NCBI GenBank assembly: GCA_017303455.1
Contig: JAFLBM010000001.1
Span: 23,449-87,448 of the forward strand
Origin: Chitinophagales bacterium
Lineage (GTDB): Bacteria; Bacteroidota; Bacteroidia; Chitinophagales; Chitinophagaceae
DNA length: 64,000 bases
Direction: 5' to 3'
The stretch's first letter is position 1, and each line of letters opens with the position of its first letter. The translations under genes and the position numbers were made by a program. Below are positions 62,071 to 64,000 of this stretch, in pieces. Below the pieces are notes generated by a model that was not told the origin of the DNA, did no database searches, and saw nothing but the letters and a program-made list of their open reading frames with translations.

Positions 62071-62559
62071 ATGAAAGGAAGCATTACGCCAAAGGAGTTG
62101 GAGAAATTGGTAAGGAACCAGCAACAATTCCAGCATGACCCGCCTGTAACTACCAGGGCCACCTTTAAACTAAGAGACCTGGAAGAATTAATCGCGGAAA
62201 TCAGAAAGGCTATTGGTGATTACATTCCTGATGAAGATCACAATCACCAGGTATGCATAACCTTTGTAAGGGACGAAATCAGGGAGGAAGTTCAGGAATC
62301 AGCTCTGAAGTATAAATCTAAGTGGCTGGGTCATCGAAACCTTAAGATCAATACCGTAACTAACGGTTCTGAAAATTTCACCCAGCTAATACCGGTAATT
62401 ACCGGATGTAAAGCCAAATTAGATGTGCACTACAATTATGATTCTTTTGAATATCTCCGAAACGAGGATAGGGTAATTTCATTTGTCCGGCCGGGTGGTG
62501 AGGCAACCGGATTAATTCCTCCACCCCCGCCCTCTGAAAATGATGATGATTTTTCATAA
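62071..62559 (+). CDS. hypothetical soluble protein
   Basis: 162 residues without a signal. The start MKGSITPKELEKLVRNQQQ is helical and polar, the middle has a beta-rich pattern (NHQVCITFVRDEIREEVQ ... NLKINTVTNGSENFTQLIPVITGCKAKLDVHYNY), and the end is Pro-rich and acidic (PPPPPSENDDD). I recognise no family. It starts 8 bases upstream of the membrane gene, so the pair is co-transcribed and may be linked to signalling. Confidence 0.6.
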   Translation: MKGSITPKELEKLVRNQQQFQHDPPVTTRATFKLRDLEELIAEIRKAIGDYIPDEDHNHQVCITFVRDEIREEVQESALKYKSKWLGHRNLKINTVTNGSENFTQLIPVITGCKAKLDVHYNYDSFEYLRNEDRVISFVRPGGEATGLIPPPPPSENDDDFS

Positions 62560-62567
62560 ATACGATT

Positions 62568-63209
62568 ATGATACCGGTTTTTAAAATCATTACGCATGCC
62601 ATTCAGTTAATTACAATAGTAGCTTGCATTCATTATTTATTGAAAAGGCAAACGTTTCAATCCTATCGTTATTTTTCAACGGGTTGGATGATAGTATTAT
62701 TATTTGATCTGACGATGGTAACTATCGGTTTGTTTCATCCGGTAACCAATCTTAGGCTGTATAATATTACCCTTCCGGTTCAGCAGGTCTTTATTATGTG
62801 GTTTTTTATTCTTTTGCTGCAAGAGAGAAAGCTGATTATAGCCCCGGTACTATTTACTGTATTTGCCGTTACGAATTTGACGATATGGCAGGGGGAAATT
62901 ATTTTGAATACTTATTCACTGGCTCTGGGTGGTATTCTGATCCTCGTATTGGCATTTATAAAACTATTTCAACTTTATCAGCAGGATACTACCAAGAGCC
63001 TTTTCCAGGAAGCCGCTTTTTGGATCTGTGCCGGTTTTATAGTGTACTGGGGCCTCGCCACCCCCTTTTTTGCTATGTATAATTTTCTCTGGCAGACCTT
63101 TCCCCGCTTTTTTACATACTATTTTTTTACGATTAACTTTGGCTTTACAATCTTTCTTAATATTTCTGTAATAAAAGCACTTCAATGCAGCATCAATACA
63201 GCGAAGTGA
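62568..63209 (+). CDS. multi-pass membrane protein, sensor-like
   Basis: 213 residues, mostly hydrophobic, with about six or seven membrane segments. There is no enzyme motif. The sequence has the look of the membrane sensing part of two-component kinases. Its last 25 bases overlap the start of the kinase gene in another frame, so the two are tightly coupled and may form a two-chain sensor. The ligand is unknown. Confidence 0.65.
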   Translation: MIPVFKIITHAIQLITIVACIHYLLKRQTFQSYRYFSTGWMIVLLFDLTMVTIGLFHPVTNLRLYNITLPVQQVFIMWFFILLLQERKLIIAPVLFTVFAVTNLTIWQGEIILNTYSLALGGILILVLAFIKLFQLYQQDTTKSLFQEAAFWICAGFIVYWGLATPFFAMYNFLWQTFPRFFTYYFFTINFGFTIFLNISVIKALQCSINTAK

Positions 63210-63937
63210 CGGTCTTCCTTGTAGCAGCCAATCTCATTGTGGTGGTTACCGCTATTTTCTTTTTTTTAAGTATACGGATACAACAAAAACGAAAGCAATT
63301 ATTCCAAAAACAATTATTGGAAAAAGAATTTAAAACCAGGGAAGAAGCATTGCTCCAGGTATCCCGCGACCTGCATGATGAAATAGGTTCCTCCTTAAGT
63401 GGTATCAATATGCTCACCCAGCTAGCTTTGCAACAGCAGGATATCTCTAAGGAGACCACAGCTGAACTACTCCAAAAGATCAATATATACACCAACGATG
63501 TCATTGAAAAAGTAAGTGATATGGCCTGGCTGCTGAAGCCCAACCAGGAATCTTTGGTCATACTGGTAAAAAAACTGGAAGCCTACAGTATCAGTGCCGC
63601 AGCATCCAGAAATATACAGTTACATTTTGATATGGGACCGGAAGTTACGGCTCATGAACTTAGTATCGGGCAGCGTAAAGCCGTCTATCTCATCAGCAAG
63701 GAGGCCATCAATAACGCCATAAAGTACGCAGCCTGTAAAAATATCTATTACAAATTGAGGCTGCAAAATAATATACTGCGGCTGCTGATCAAAGATGATG
63801 GAAAGGGGTTTGCGGTGGATGAAGATCAGGCGGGCAATGGGTTAGGTAATATGCAGGCAAGGGCAAAAGAAATTAAAGCTATCCTCCATGTACACTCAGC
63901 CTCCGGAAAAGGAACAAGCATTGAACTTGAATTATAA
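63185..63937 (+). CDS. sensor histidine kinase, HisKA_3/NarX-like
   Basis: 250 residues. One membrane segment (LVAANLIVVVTAIFFFLSI, about residues 12-30) is followed by a short coiled coil and then HisKA_3 with phospho-acceptor His64 in VSRDLHDEIGSSLSGI. The ATPase domain has an N box (ISKEAINNAIKYA), DDGKGF and GNGLGNMQARAKEI, typical of LuxR-partner kinases. It has no periplasmic sensor of its own, so the membrane protein before it probably senses. The response regulator is expected right after it, where the window ends. Confidence 0.9.
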   Translation: MQHQYSEVTVFLVAANLIVVVTAIFFFLSIRIQQKRKQLFQKQLLEKEFKTREEALLQVSRDLHDEIGSSLSGINMLTQLALQQQDISKETTAELLQKINIYTNDVIEKVSDMAWLLKPNQESLVILVKKLEAYSISAAASRNIQLHFDMGPEVTAHELSIGQRKAVYLISKEAINNAIKYAACKNIYYKLRLQNNILRLLIKDDGKGFAVDEDQAGNGLGNMQARAKEIKAILHVHSASGKGTSIELEL

Positions 63938-63976
63938 TACCCCCAATTGGGGAAACAGAAACTAACAACCTCCACC

Positions 63977-63984
63977 TACATTTG
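63977..63984 (+). promoter_or_regulatory. -7 box TACATTTG at the window edge
   Basis: Matches TAnnTTTG. A GTG at 63989 or an ATG at 63993 follows, beginning a gene that continues outside the window, perhaps the response regulator. Confidence 0.45.
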
Positions 63985-64000
63985 TATTGTGAATGCCGGC

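Noticed and set aside
62649..62658. CAAACGTTTC resembling the LacI-type operator
   Set aside because: It is one base off, lies inside a coding region of an unrelated sensor gene, and has no lead-gene position.
1..64000. CRISPR arrays, transposases, phage genes, rRNA operon
   Set aside because: None seen on reading either strand.

Overview
The window looks like a chromosomal segment of a saccharolytic Bacteroidota, most likely a member of the Chitinophagaceae. This is an inference from several observations: SusC/SusD/SusE outer-membrane systems, many lipoproteins and beta-barrels, few Shine-Dalgarno sequences, -7 promoter boxes of the TAnnTTTG type, a split methionine synthase, and GC-rich palindromic repeats of a kind I recall from this group. 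No phage, insertion sequence or CRISPR array is visible.

Layout. 1-5.6 kb: two tandem VCBS/FG-GAP lipoproteins, the first cut by the window edge, and a GyrI-like membrane-anchored protein. 5.7-19.2 kb: a disaccharide island under one LacI-type regulator. It holds a sucrose operon (transporter, fructokinase, amylosucrase), a second transporter with cytoplasmic trehalase, the regulator itself, and a four-gene operon led by a secreted GH65 enzyme that also carries a vanadium haloperoxidase-like lipoprotein. Copies of one palindromic operator, core CAAWCGWTTG, lie before the lead genes. 19.2-32.6 kb: a beta-1,4-galactan utilisation locus: susC, susD, two SusE-type binding lipoproteins, GH53, a GH2-GH53 fusion and galactokinase. 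An internal terminator separates the binding/transport genes from the enzymes.

32.8-38.1 kb: mixed genes, including an AT-rich orphan, an HD hydrolase, a metallo-beta-lactamase-fold gene with an in-frame stop near its start, a YycJ-type hydrolase and a higBA toxin-antitoxin pair with a palindromic operator. 38.4-41.2 kb: the translation operon rplM-rpsI-rpsB-tsf. 41.3-46.4 kb: two minus-strand operons of small envelope proteins. 46.7-52.3 kb: a sulfatase, tRNA-Arg(CCT) flanked by degenerate copies of itself, a TPR protein, GH20 beta-hexosaminidase and a SRPBCC protein. 52.4-64 kb: a UvrD/RecB-like helicase-nuclease, an Ig-like lipoprotein, recR, a split metH operon with a 32-codon membrane micro-ORF fitted exactly between its two halves, and the start of a two-component locus.

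How the genes fit together. The first third takes disaccharides and pectic galactan from outside the cell to phosphorylated sugars and stored alpha-glucan: outer-membrane import by SusCDE, hydrolysis by GH65, GH53 and GH2, inner-membrane MFS import, then trehalase, amylosucrase, fructokinase and galactokinase. The rest is mainly housekeeping and envelope genes. The observations I rate highest are the metH micro-ORF, the GC-rich repeats carried in frame inside three conserved genes, the LacI operator set, the tRNA-Arg fragments, and the promoter boxes placed so close to start codons that leaderless mRNAs are expected.
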